Translations under genes and position numbers: made by a program
Source of the DNA: Calocera cornea HHB12733
Taxonomy: Eukaryota; Basidiomycota; Dacrymycetes; Dacrymycetales; Dacrymycetaceae
Reading direction: 5' to 3'
Assembly (NCBI GenBank): GCA_001632435.1
Contig: KV423932.1
Span: 186,001 to 250,000 of the forward strand
Length of the DNA: 64,000 bases
Part shown: one piece after another, positions 53,258-64,000 of the stretch
Position numbering within the stretch: the first letter of the stretch is position 1
How the letters are laid out: the number at the start of each line of letters is the position of its first letter
Notes under the pieces: generated by a model
Databases searched by the model: none
What the model saw: the letters and a program-made list of their open reading frames with translations, nothing else
Told to the model about the DNA's origin: nothing

Positions 53258-53972
53258 CGTGTAGCGCCCTGGATGAGTGCAGACAAGAAGCAGCGGTCGT
53301 CGGTGGTCCCCTGAGACAATGACCAGAGCAGAGGGGGGCGCTGCCTGCGGCTCGTCGTCCAACACCACGGCGAGAAGGGGACGATGAGGACAGTGACGGC
53401 GGGATGGGCCACCTTCCCTGTATGGTCCGCCCACCTGGACCCGCGAATGACACCCCGCACGCGCGCGGACCCCGGTCGCACCCTCCTTCCTTTCCGGGCA
53501 CCGCGGCAGCAAAAGGAACTCGCATCGTCAGCCTCGGCAGCTCTGCTCACATCACTCAAAACCGACATGGCTATCTGTGGCTATGTAGCAGCTATAGGGG
53601 TCCTAGCACCCATTGCCAAGTCCCATGCTACATAGCGCTACCACACATACCTGTCATGGCTCCCACATGAGTCAAATTTTGGTCATTCAGAATCATATGG
53701 ACAGCTTGTACCTACAGACAGCCAGAGATCTAAGCTGCAAGAAAAGTGGAGCACTCCGCTTCAGAAGAAAGTACCGGGCCAGAATGTCCGTAGCACCGAT
53801 AGCTGTGGTAGGGACCCCTGCTACCAGGGCCCAACGCTTTTTAGTGATGCACGGCACCTGTCCCTGCTCGACGTCTCCTCTCTCCTTGCTCTCCTCCCCT
53901 CCGTGTCAGAGGCCTCATCGCGCGTTCCTGGCTTCCAGACGACCCACCAGGCGACAGGACGGAAAACGCACA
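53258..53972. other. Divergent promoter region, KGD1 and prohibitin 2
   Basis: 715 bp with no gene. Within it, ctatgtagca (53582) and tgctacatag (53627) form a short inverted repeat, and similar words recur around 53800, so a decayed small element is possible. Confidence 0.4.
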
Positions 53973-55176
53973 ATGGACCCGCAAGGAGATGCGTTCACGC
54001 GGTGGGCAAAGCAGATGCAGCAGCGGGGCGTCGGCGGCGGCGGCGGGGGGTTCCCAAATCCCGGGAGGGGCGCGTTCCTCGGTGCGGGAGGACTGACCGT
54101 GCTCATCGTCGGCGGTATCGTACTAAGTCAGAGCTTGTTTAACGGTGCGCTACTCTTTTTCTGGCTGGCCGGGCGCGGCTGACACGCCGACAGTCGATGG
54201 TGGTCATCGTGCCATCAAGTACTCTCGGTTAACGGGTATCAGGGAGACGATCTACCCCGAAGGAACACATTTCGTCGTTCGTCTCTGCGCATTGTTCTTG
54301 TGCCACTGCCTTATCATCCCGTCCCGCAGATCCCCTGGTTCGAGCGTGCCCACATCTTCGATGTCCGCGCCAAGCCGCGCAACATCTCCTCTCTAACGGG
54401 GACAAAAGGTGCGCCCGTCTCTCTCCGCAGTATCCTCCCTGCCCATGCTGACCCCGGCGCAGATCTCCAGATGGTCAACATCACGTGTCGTGTGCTCTCG
54501 CGCCCGAGCGTCTCGGCGCTGCCGCAGATCTGGCGCGAGCTCGGGCCGGACTACGACGAGCGTGTGCTGCCGAGCATCGTCAACGAGGTGCTGAAGAGCG
54601 TGCTTGCGCAGTTCACCGCGAGCCAGATCATCACCAGCCGTGAGCATGTGCGTGCTCTCCCCTTCCCTGGGCTGGTGGATGGCGCTGACAAGCGGGCAGG
54701 TGTCCCGGCTGGTGCGCGAGAACCTGACGACGCGCGCACACAAGTTCAACCTGGTGCTGGACGACGTGTCGATCACGCACGTGGCGTTCTCGCCTGAGTT
54801 CACCCACGCGGTTGAGGCGAAGCAGATCGCACAGCAAACCGCTCTGCGCGCGGCGTTCCTCGTCGACCAGGCCATCCAGGAGAAGCAGAGCATCATCGTC
54901 AAGGCGCAGGGTGAGGCGCGCGCGGCGGAGCTGATTGGCGAGGCGGTGCGCACGAGCAAGGGCTTCCTCCAACTCCGGAGGCTCGAGGCTGCCCGCGATA
55001 TCGCGTCCATCCTCGCGACCAGCGGGAACAAGGTCATGCTCGACTCGGAGGGGCTGCTGCTGAATGGTGAGTTGACTGGCTTGCTTGCTTCCCCTCTCGC
55101 GTTGGACCGCCTGCTGACGTGTGTGACAGTCACCGACGGCGCGAAGGACCTCCAGAAGCCCGCGGGGAAGAAATGA
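53973..55176 (+). CDS. PHB2: Prohibitin 2
   Basis: Six exons, 53973-54144, 54194-54276, 54330-54408, 54463-54647, 54700-55066, 55130-55176; 310 aa, the size of yeast Phb2. A Gly-rich start is followed by one membrane helix ([19 protein letters not shown]), then [99 protein letters not shown], and the coiled coil with [12 protein letters not shown] and [15 protein letters not shown]. Phb1 and Phb2 form ring complexes in the mitochondrial inner membrane that stabilise membrane proteins and the m-AAA protease. No anomalies. Confidence 0.96.
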
Positions 55177-55439
55177 AAATTGAGTAGCGACGTAGGACAG
55201 TCGATGTATCACTCCTTAGGGCTCGCATGATTCTATGACACGCACTGCACTTTTCATGGAGCCCCTACGAGTCGCCCTCGGTGCGAACAGGCTCTTATAA
55301 GCTCTATGAGCCCCACAGCGTGCCGAACCCCGCATCCCCTTCATCTCTTTGTCTCCGCCCAAGTTCTCGCGTGGCCCCTTGCTGTTGCCTTCTTCTGCAC
55401 TCGCGCAAATGCGAGGACTCACGCCGCTCTCTCCCTCAT

Positions 55440-55918
55440 ATGTCGACCTCCAGAACAGACATCCTCATCTCGATCAAGCCAGAGCACATGGCGCGCATCG
55501 TCTCGCGCGTGAAGGACCACGAGTTCCGAGGCTACTTGATACCCCCGACGGTGGAGCGGATGTGGTCAGCGCCTTACCCGCTGCATGCAACACACAGGCA
55601 GTGCTAAGCAGCAATAATAGGTTCTACGTCTCCTCCCCGCAACAGTCCCTGGCGTACGTAGCCCGCGTGAGCGGGCCCAAGAAGCCGGGAGAGCTCAGCA
55701 CCGACGGGCAGGGGAACGCGGAGTTCAACGCCATGAACACCGGTGAGAAGGCGGGGTATGCGTACGAGGTGCTGCGGCTCTGGGAGATCAAGCGCCCGCT
55801 GGGGCTCGAGAGGATGAGGCGGGAGTGCGGGGCCGGGGCGCCCAGGCGGTGGGTGTGGCTGAAGCGGGCGGTGAGGGAGGCGGTGGGAGAGGAGGGGGAG
55901 TGGGAGAGGCTGTTCTGA
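55440..55918 (+). CDS. PUA/ASCH-like domain protein, function unknown
   Basis: Two exons, 55440-55564 and 55621-55918; 140 aa. It starts MSTSRTDILISIKPEHMARI, VSRVKDHEFRGYLIP, which looks like the beginning of an ASCH/PUA-type fold (SIKP...I..G.K..E.R). After the splice, SSPQQSLAYVARVSGPKKPG ... NAEFNAMNTGEK, YEVLRLWEIKRPLGLERMRR and RRWVWLKRAV follow. Such folds bind nucleic acid or modified bases, but nothing here proves it. The first intron is 56 nt and splits the Trp codon. Fold assignment is inference only. Confidence 0.6.
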
Positions 55919-56422
55919 CCGGGGGGACCTCGAATGAACTGCCAGGCAAGGTATTGGATGCTGTGTTAGTTATGACAATGCTGCAGTCGGATCAGCAGGT
56001 CTGTATGGGGTAGACGGCTGCTGTAGATGACCAACACCCGATGGCTTCTGGCGGGTACATTACCCCACGCGTTTGTTCCTGCCTTGCCCGTAAGCAGCAG
56101 GAGCAAAGCTGCGCGCCCGCGGAGGTCGGCAGCCGTCCGCACGGAGAGCAGCCCGCCCCAAACGGGCCAATCGGAAGCAAGCGCTGAGGATGGCCTCGCC
56201 CGCCCCCGCGTCCGAATCGGCAGCACAGCCTCTCCGAATGTGTGCCTTCGCAGGCGCACAAACAGGCCGTGCTCCTCGCCTCGCCATCGCCCGACTTGTT
56301 CGCTCATCTGCTCAGGAGCCTCCACCCCGACATAGCACACCACCACAGCATCAGTTGTTACTACTTGCTTGCCTTGACTGCGTACGACCACGACGGCGGC
56401 GACGACGACGAACTGAACGACC
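55919..56422. other. Intergenic, nothing recognised
   Basis: About 500 bp. Overlapping frames on both strands (for example 56190-56422) lack motifs. Promoter of the next gene. Confidence 0.4.
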
Positions 56423-57984
56423 ATGGCATCACTACCGACAGGCACCCCAAACGCCTCCACCGCGTCGCTCACCCTTTACCCGCCCTCCTCACCACAGGAG
56501 GACTCGTTCGACTTCGCCCCAGAGGACAGCTACGACCTCGTCTCCCCCTCCGAGCTCGACTCGCCAGACTCCGATCCGCAAAAGGAGCACACCCCACCCC
56601 CGCAGCTTCCCGCATGGCTCGTCGTCCCCGCGATGATGACGCCGAGCCTGTCGCTCGGCGCGCTCCTCCTCCCGCATACACTCGAGTCAATACCCATCGT
56701 CCTGGGTGCGGTGATGCTCCTCCTGGCGATCGTGATCGGCGCGGGCGTGCAGAGTATTTGGCGCGGGGCCGGGAGGTACGTGAGGAGGGAGACGGTCGAG
56801 GAGCGGGTCGCGGAGGCGTTTGTGGGCAGCGGGCGGGGCGTCAGGAGGGAGAAGTGGAAGAAGCTCGTCGGCGGGATCACTAAGGCTGGGATGCTGGCGA
56901 CGGGGGTCGGACTGTGTGTGGTGTACGTGCGATGTGAGTGTGCCTCTGGCTTGAGCTGGGCGTGGCTGACGGAACACAGCGGCCGTGCAACTGCTCGTCC
57001 CGCATCTCTCACCGCACATCAACGCATCCGCCGCCGGCCCATTACTAGCACTTGTATTCGCCTTCCTCGTAAGCACCCCTATGTCTCCAATGCATTCTTG
57101 CTAACGTCCGCGCAGCTGATACCTGGTGTATACATCCAGCAACTGCGATACCTGCCCCTCCTTCATGTCGCCCTGTACATCGCCTTCCTCATCACCTCCC
57201 TCGTGATGCTCTTCGGCTCGCGCTCGCCCGCCGCAGCAACCGCGACCGCGACCGTGTCGGCCCCGACCCTCTCGTCTATCTTCCACCAGGAGCGCGCAGC
57301 CCTGAGCGTGAATTCCTTCTTCCAGTCCATCGGTAAGTGCCTGCCCTATCCGACCCCTCCATACTTCCCTTGTTGACACCCCTTCCAGCCACCCTGCTCA
57401 TCCTCCCCATCACACTCGCCCCGCCCTACTTCCCCGCCGTCCGCCCGCTGATCCCCGCGCTCTCCGCCTGCCTCGCGCCCGTCCTCCTCCTCCCGCTCGT
57501 CGTCCTCCCCTCGACCTACCCCTCCTCCTCCCCACTCGCCGTATCGATCCTCGCCTCGATCCTCCTCTTCCTCAGCGCGATCCGCCTTTCCCGCACGGTG
57601 ATCCGTCCCCGCGCGCCCGGAATAAAGCTTTCCGTCGTGCTCTGGGCGCTGGGCGCAGCCCTCGCCGCCCTCCCAGAAGAATGGGGCGTCCCCGCCCTCC
57701 TGTGGGACTTCACCCTCTCCTCCCTGCTCTACTTCGGCTATGTCCTCCCGGCCCTAGTACACCTCATACTGCACCACCTGCGCGCCCCGCTGGCCATCCT
57801 CTTCCCGTCGAGCGCACCGATGGACGGCGCGCACGACGCGCTGCTGCTCAAGAAGGAGCGCTCGATGCAGCATAAGCGGGAGACGAAGCGCCTGCTGCAG
57901 GACCTCCTCCTGTTCGGCGTGCTCCTGCCCGGAGGGCTCACAGTCTGGGGCTGGTCACTGGGGAGGTTTGTCCGTCTGTGGTAG
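56423..57984 (+). CDS. Multi-pass membrane protein of unknown function
   Basis: Four exons, 56423-56933, 56980-57068, 57116-57332, 57389-57984; 470 aa. I do not recognise the family. The N-terminal 60 residues are acidic and Ser/Pro-rich (FDFAPEDSYDLVSPSELDSP). About eight hydrophobic segments follow, among them PIVLGAVMLLLAIVIGAGV, LATGVGLCVVYVRSAVQLLV, LHVALYIAFLITSLVMLFG, TLLILPITLAPPYFPAV, CLAPVLLLPLVVLPSTY, LAVSILASILLFLSAI and a last one near the C-terminus (LLLFGVLLPGGLTVWGWSLG). The segment between the last two is basic (LLKKERSMQHKRETKRLL). A transporter or receptor-like role is possible but unsupported. Confidence 0.75.
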
Positions 57985-59720
57985 ACACCCGGACCGGACC
58001 GCTTTCTTGGTGCCTTGGTGCATCCTCCTTGCATGTATGCGCATGTCTGCGGTGCGTCTGCATCTGCGTCTGCGTTGGGGGAGGGGTTTGTGTAGACATG
58101 GGGTATGCATGTATATTGGCCCATCGGGCGCCGGGCCTTTGGGCTGGTTGGGAGGGGGGATCTTAGACGTATGTACGTACTTGTAGGAATTTAGGGATCT
58201 GATCCGGACACTCGCTGCCGTTCTCTCGTCTCCTTGGTTGTAGAGCTGTATTTCCATTCCGTTCCATTCCATTCCATCGTCATCGGCATCGGCATCATTG
58301 TCGTTTCTCTTAGTGTAATTGGATTTCCCACTTCGACTGAGCGGGTCGGTTTGCGGTTTGTGGTTGCTCGGTCCTGGAAGATGGATTCACCCTGGCTGCA
58401 ATGAGGCACTCATCGCAACTGTACGACGAGGCTTTCTCCGTGGCCGTTTCCAGAAACACCGATCCCAGTGGCTTATGGAGCCTGCGTCTGCCTCTGCGGC
58501 TGCGTCTGCTTCTGACCGTCAGTCACGAAAAAAATGTCGGCTCGGCCCGGCCCGCCGCAGCTCATCTGCGGATCACTGGATTGCAGGAAACGACGAGGAG
58601 AAGGAGGAGGAGGAGGAGGAGGATGCTGGGGGCACCGGGGTCGTCCACATCCGGATCCACATCTCCGAAAACGGAATAAGTTACCATACCTTATACGTAG
58701 GCGCCTCGTAAGCGCACCGCCGAAGAACATTGCGGAATATTCCTATACTTATACAGGACAGGACAGGACAGGACAGGACAGGACAGGACAGGACACCGTC
58801 CTCGTCCGGCCTAGAACTTCAGAACCCCACGGCGCAACCAGGAAGGAAGGAAGGAAGGCCTCCGGGCGCGGCTGGCAATCGAGAGATGGATCTGCCCGCG
58901 GGCGCGCGGGGTTAACTTAACTTACGTATTTACGTGCCTGCCTACATACATGCGGGCCCGTCACCGCCTCCTCGCCTCGCATCCGCAGCCTGCCAGGAGG
59001 GTGCAGTGCGCTGGCCACTCACTACTGGAATGCGCTGGTGCTGGGACGATGGTTGGGACCTGAGGACTGTTGTAGTTGACGACGTGAAGGGTAAATATTA
59101 CGCTCTGCCAGCGTCGGATGAGGGTGCACGTGGCCCGCGCGCGCGCCGGGACCCGCCTGCTGGCGGGCTGTACCGGAGCGGGTTGCGCTGTCCACATTAC
59201 AATCGCGCAAAGCACGCACGCTATGGTAGTAGGTCCTGTAGGTAGAACAGCACAGTAGCAGCTCATCAAACACTGTATTCCCGGCCGGGATCAACGCCGG
59301 GCGCTTGTTATCCCCCGGGTTACGACTGTGCGGGTGCAGAGGACGCAATCGCCAAAGTCGAGTCGGCGGAGTGCCGGGCTGACTAGCGACGACACAAGGG
59401 CCAGGGTCGCCTGCGCTGCTGTACCGCCCCTGTTGCCTCCTCCCCACACACCACACCGTTCCACGTCCACCGTCCGACGTCCAACCTGTACCGTCCTCGT
59501 CCTCGTCGTCCAGCCCATCGCCATCGCCCCGAGCACCGTGCACCCTGGCCGCGGCTGGCCTGGTACTGTATACACCTCGCGGGCACGGCACACAGCCGCG
59601 ATATCGCCTACATCCACCGTGCAGAGGCCGATACGGGCGGCCAAGTCTTCGCTTATCCATCCTCCCACCTCCCCTGCGCACCCCCGCACAGTAGCACCTC
59701 TCCCTTCTCAGCCGCCCCCA
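57985..59720. other. Long intergenic region before the RING gene
   Basis: 1.7 kb without a supported gene. It holds a pentanucleotide microsatellite at 58753-58795, GGAAGGAA runs near 58840 and a GAGGAGGAG run near 58605. From about 59328 the RING frame is open without an ATG and may be 5' leader. Confidence 0.5.
58753..58795 (+). repeat. (ACAGG)n microsatellite
   Basis: Eight to nine direct copies of ACAGG in a row. Confidence 0.9.
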
Positions 59721-62700
59721 ATGGGCCAGCATCACTCGACGCCTCTGCCCGTCGTGCCGCCTCCCCCAACCCCACCAGGCGGCACCCCAGTCCCCATCCG
59801 CCCGGCCCTCCCCTTCCTCCCTTCCGCCTCCGCCTCATCCTCATCCACAACCACGACCACCAGCACGACCACCCGCCGCGGTCCCGCACACACCCATGGC
59901 CGCCCGCGCTCAACGCTCTTCTCCTCCCTCCGCCGCGCGACCTCCCCGTACCCGCCCTCCTCCCCGCGCTCCCCAGCCGGCTCAATCTCCCTCTCCTCCA
60001 ACACGAGCCCCGAGCCCGCCCACGCACCCCCCGCCGACCCAGCCTCGGCGCTCGACACAGATGGCCGGCGCAAGCGCAAGCTGGGCGACGTCTTCCGCTC
60101 CAGGCGCAAGCGCGCCCGCACGAGGAGCGTCCTGGGTCTCATGGGCACAGGCGTCGCCACCCCCGCTAGCACGAGCGCGGGCACAGGCAGTGCGGAGAGG
60201 ATCGATGTTGAGGAGGAGGAGGGCGAGGAAGATGGCGAAGCTGACGAGGACGGGGAGGGTGTGGTGGAGGTCATGACGGGCGCACTCACGCCGCGCGCTG
60301 CCAGCAGCAGCGACCTCGCCCAGCAGGCGGGGTACGACCTCTGCCCGCAGGAGGACATGCACCAGCACGACCCGAACGCGGACGCGCCGCTCGAGCACGC
60401 CGACCATCCCCCCTCCAACGAAGCACTCCCCGCGGACCCGCTCCTCGCAACCCTCCTCTCCCAGACCCTCTCCTCGCTCTCCCAGCTCCCGACCCCAGCG
60501 CCGTCCGAGCTGCACGACCCCTCCCTCTCCTCCGAGCCTGACGGCCCCGCCCCGCAGTCCCAAGCACAAGCACAAGCGCAGCGGACCGACCCGCTCGCAG
60601 CAGAACGCCAGCGCGCGCGGGAGCTGCTCCAGTCCGCCCTTGGCCTCCCGCTCCCCTCGGCGCCCGCCCCAGCCGCGCCCGTCCTCTCCCGCCTAGCCCC
60701 GCTCGCGACCGACCCCCTGCCCCCCGCCCCCGCCCCCCCGCCATTGCCCCTGCCAGCCGAGACGCCCACCACCCCCTCGCCCCCCGCGCAGGCTGTGCCC
60801 CTCCTCCCGCCCATCCCCACGGGGACGACGATGATCGTCCAGGGGCTTGTGCAGACGTCGGCGCATCACACGCATGCGCATACACATGGCCTGCGCGATC
60901 GCGATCGCGACCGGGCCAGAGACAGGGACAGGGACAGGGACAGGGGGCTGATCCCCCTCCCCGTACCAGTCGGGTCAGTCGAGGAGCTCGCCAGGCTCGC
61001 CCAGTCCGACCGGGAGGAGCGCGGGCGGGACGCGCTCGGCGGCGGGAGCTGGGGCAGAGGAGGCGCTGGGAGGCGCAGCCCGAGCCCGAGCCCGAGTCTT
61101 GAGGAGCAGGCGAATATGCTCAGCACGTTGCTGAGGTACGTGTATGCGCTCTTTCGGATCAGGGCATGTGCTGACATCAGTTTGTTTTTGTTTGGCGTGC
61201 CTTGATAGTGTCGCCACGGCTGCCACGGCCGCGTCGCTCGTCTCGGGCACAACCGCATCGGCTTCCGCCTCAGGGAGCAGCACGAACGCCGTGCCCACCG
61301 CGCCGTCGGCGACGCCCACTCACCCCTCGCATGGGCTCTCAGCGGCCTCAGCACCCGCCCCAGCCCCCAGCAGCTCGCTCTTCTCCCCTCCCGCGCCTTC
61401 CACCGGCACCGGCGGCACCGGCGCAGCCAATGCGAGCGCCGGCGCGAACGCTAACACCGCGCAAACGCTGCGCAGCATGCTCGACACGCTGCGCGAGCGG
61501 CTCCAGCGCTCCAGCGCCGCCTCCGCCGCCTCTCCCGCTGGTACGGCCCGGCCCGGCTCAGCATTCACCGACGCCCTCCCGCGCCCCGGCACGGCCGGCA
61601 CAGCAGGTGCCCTAGCGCACCAAGCGTCCCTCCTCTCCTCGCAGCACGCGTCGCTCGCCTCCGAGCTCGCGCAGCTCAACACGCAGATGCAGCAGATCAC
61701 CGAGCAGATGAGCGCGGCTGCCTCGCGCGTGTCGAGCTCTTCCGCCGCCGCCGCTGCTGCTGCTGCTGCGGGTACCAACGGGACCGGGCCCGGGCCCGGC
61801 ACGGCGAACGGCCGCTCCGCGGAGGAGTCGATGCGCGAGGACCTGGCGGGCGAGCTCACGCGGAGGCTGCTCGCTGCTGCTGGCGCTGGGGAGGCGGCCC
61901 GCAGGGGCCTCGAGGAGGCCGAGAGGAGGATTGCCGAGCTTGAGAGGAGCTTGCTGAGCCGGCTTGCGGGGAGCGGTGCCAACTCCACCTCCAGTGGCAA
62001 CGGCATCGGTGTCGGTGTCGCCAATGGCTCGCCCGCCCCGGCCAGCGAGCCCGACTCCGACTCCAGCTCCAACTCCAACTCCAACTCCAACTCCCCCTCG
62101 GCCCCGGCTTCGGCCTCAGTGCCGCGCACCGGCCTCTCCCCGCCCGGCCAGCGTGCGCGCGAGATCCTCATGGACGCCCTAGCCGCCGCGGCCTCGCACC
62201 GGGCCACGCCCGTCCCTTCCTCCTCCTCGGCGCACCGCGGCGCAGGGCAAGCGCAAGCGGAGCAGGAGTTCCCCAGCGCGCTCGCTGCGCTTCCCGCGTG
62301 GACGGCGAGCCGGCAGGCGGAGCCCCCGCTCGAGGGCACGTTTGAGAGGTTCCTGTGGGAGCTGCAGGTCGATCTCCGGGCTTTGTTGGTCGGCAGGGGG
62401 GAGATGGAGCTGCGGCGCGAGCGGGGCGGAGAGGATGGGGGAGCAGAGCCGCAGCCGGAGCAGGCTGGTATACCGCAGGAGGGCGCTGGGCAGGCGGAGG
62501 GCGCGAGCGCGCTGGCGGCGGAGGAGGCCGACGTGCCCCCTCCTACCGCTTCTGACGACGCATCGCGTGCCCACCTGCCCACGCCCGTGCCCCACACGGT
62601 CCCTGGCCCAGGACGAGCGGGCATGGTCATCACCACCTCGAACGGGGGCACCACCCAGGGCGGGACGGAGAACGACGGCGAGCGGCTGAACTGGTGGAGG

Positions 62701-63853
62701 ATGTACCGTTTCCCGGCGAGGAACGTCCCTGCTGAGAACGCAGAGTCTGCCAGGGCGGACAATGCCGGAAACACCGAACCCGGCAACACTGCGCCTGCGG
62801 CGAGCACCGACGAGCCCCGCACGCCCCAGCGGGCCGAGCGCCGCCTGCGCCCTCAGGCCCCGGAAGACGAGACGGTCATCCCCGTCATCCTCGTCGGTCT
62901 GCGGAGCGTCACGCCCGGCAACCCCGCGCCCGCGCTGTTCGACTTTGCGGATGCGCCAAGTGCGCCAGCTTCGCCCGTCGACGACCGCCAGCCGCCGCAG
63001 CTCACTCCTACTACGGCTGGGAGCGGGCTGGAGCCGTGGACCAGCAGGGACCGGGATGATGGAGCATCTGTTGGATCCGGGTCGTCTGCCACGGGTGCGA
63101 ATGCCGCCAGTGCCGGCAACAACGGTGTCTGGCAGCGCGCGGCAAGGCTGTGGAACCGTGGCCCGCGCAGCGAGCGCGGGCGGTCGCAGCCCTCTCAGCC
63201 GCCGGCTGAGCGCGAGCCCGCGCCTGCCGGAGCTGTGGCTGTTGGAGGGATGGACGAGGCCCAGGGCACGCGGAGCTACATCATCTGGGTTGTTGGCGGT
63301 CATTACCCGCCCAACCATCCGATCATCACTGCTCCCCACTTGCTCACCGGCCAGCTGGACCACGACGACCTCTGGGCACTCGGCGAGCTGCTCGGGCAGG
63401 TCAAGCCGCCTACCGCGACGCGTGAGGAGATCGAGAAAAGCGGCCTGCAGGTGATCAGGGTGACGGATCTCAAGGAGTGGGAGGAAAGTGGCAGGGTCGC
63501 GAGCAACTGCACCGAGCGGTGCCTGATCTGCTTGGGCGACTATGAGGATGAGGAGGGCGATGATGGGGACGTGAGGGTCCTGGGCTGCCGACACTGCTTC
63601 CACAAGCTGTGTGTGGATAGGTGAGGACTGCTTCCGACCATTCTAACCACCGTTGGACTAACACGCGCTTTGCAGATGGCTCGAACAAGGGAAGAACAAC
63701 TGCCCCGCCTGCCGCTCCAAGGGCGTGCCCACCGCTTCCGCCCCTTCCTCCCCCACGACCGAGACCCACGAAGTCCAACCGCTCGGCGCTGCCGCCGCTG
63801 CTACCGTCGCAACTGATGATACCCCTGCACCGACCGCCATTGCGGACGCCTAG
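59721..63853 (+). CDS. Large disordered RING-H2 ubiquitin ligase-like protein
   Basis: Three exons, 59721-61135, 61209-63620, 63676-63853; 1334 aa. The N-terminus MGQHHSTPLP fits a myristoylation signal (Gly2, Ser6). Residues up to about 1150 are Pro/Ser/Ala-rich and mostly disordered, with a coiled segment (LASELAQLNTQMQQITEQMS, ARRGLEEAERRIAELERSLL). A conserved island PVILVGLRSVTP and YIIWVVGGHYPPNHPIITAP, LTGQLDHDDLWALGELLGQV precedes the RING: ERCLICLGDYEDEE, VLGCRHCFHKLCVDRWLEQ, NNCPACRSKGV, with the C-x2-C, C-x-H-x2-H-x2-C and C-x2-C pattern of RING-H2. The second splice falls inside the RING. Likely an E3 ligase; the pattern of long disorder plus RING recalls yeast San1, but that is only a resemblance. 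Substrate unknown. Confidence 0.85.
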
Positions 63854-64000
63854 TGATCATTCCCGTGTGTATTCTGCGGACATCCTGTATTACCCATGAC
63901 AGCAATTACAAGCGCCACATATTCCATCGATTTGACAAGGAGTGACTGAGAGGAACGGCTAATGGTACAGAAAACAACGGCATGTGTCGGCCTCAAGACT
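63854..64000. other. 3' flank of the RING gene
   Basis: No further gene before the window edge. Confidence 0.4.

Noticed and set aside
54393..55212. Antisense frames opposite prohibitin 2
   Set aside because: The plus strand encodes a full, well-known protein; the antisense translation has no recognisable feature.
59732..63603. Very long antisense frames opposite the RING gene (for example 59732-60820, 61320-62822, 62179-63603)
   Set aside because: They mirror a GC-rich, Pro/Ser/Ala-coding gene, have low-complexity translations and no motif or splice logic. The plus strand carries the RING domain.

Overview
This window looks like nuclear DNA of a filamentous basidiomycete, probably an Agaricomycete. 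It is gene-dense and GC-rich. Most genes are cut by many short introns (about 45-60 nt) with GT-AG ends and a few GC-AG ends. The gene content is fungal: Ppo-type fatty-acid oxygenase, CFEM protein, Cet1-type RNA triphosphatase, Bud22, and an F-box protein of the mushroom type. All exon models were built by hand from reading frame, splice signals and family knowledge; nothing was searched or aligned by computer.

Left part (1-12.4 kb): the 3' end of a Ppo-like dioxygenase/P450, a possible tiny membrane protein, a CFEM GPI-anchored cell-wall protein, V-ATPase subunit B, and an 18-exon tubulin cofactor D gene that carries one unexplained frame change.

Central part (12.4-32.8 kb): an accessory region and the most interesting one. 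Two gene families are interleaved here. One encodes membrane proteins that resemble the DUF4188/af470-like monooxygenase family: four genes, called A, B, C and D below, plus one fragment. The other is a family I do not recognise: small proteins with a low-complexity N-terminal half, a shared basic motif around 'YNGR', and a single C-terminal membrane helix. It has four apparently intact genes (T1, T2, T3, T4) and one pseudogene (T5). Each T gene has a CAAACAA/TTGTTTG inverted repeat just upstream. The order T1-B-C-T5 on the left is mirrored by T3-D-T4 on the right, so the region is a large imperfect inverted duplication. Its centre holds two housekeeping genes (CET1, BUD22) and T2. The left arm was later split by a 1.5-kb DNA element.

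Right part (33-64 kb): a tandem pair of carbonyl-reductase-like SDR genes, mitochondrial processing peptidase beta, a METTL25-like methyltransferase, a ZIP zinc transporter, a small transposon (MITE) with target-site duplication, two tandem sugar transporters that share a 4-nt micro-exon, an F-box gene framed by an inverted duplication of the transporter 3' end, a glyoxalase-fold protein, 2-oxoglutarate dehydrogenase E1, prohibitin 2, a PUA/ASCH-like protein, a multi-pass membrane protein and a large disordered RING-H2 protein.

The housekeeping genes act independently: vacuole acidification, tubulin folding, mRNA capping, ribosome biogenesis, mitochondrial import, TCA cycle and inner-membrane scaffold. 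The only sign of genes working together is the co-duplication of the DUF4188-like and T families.
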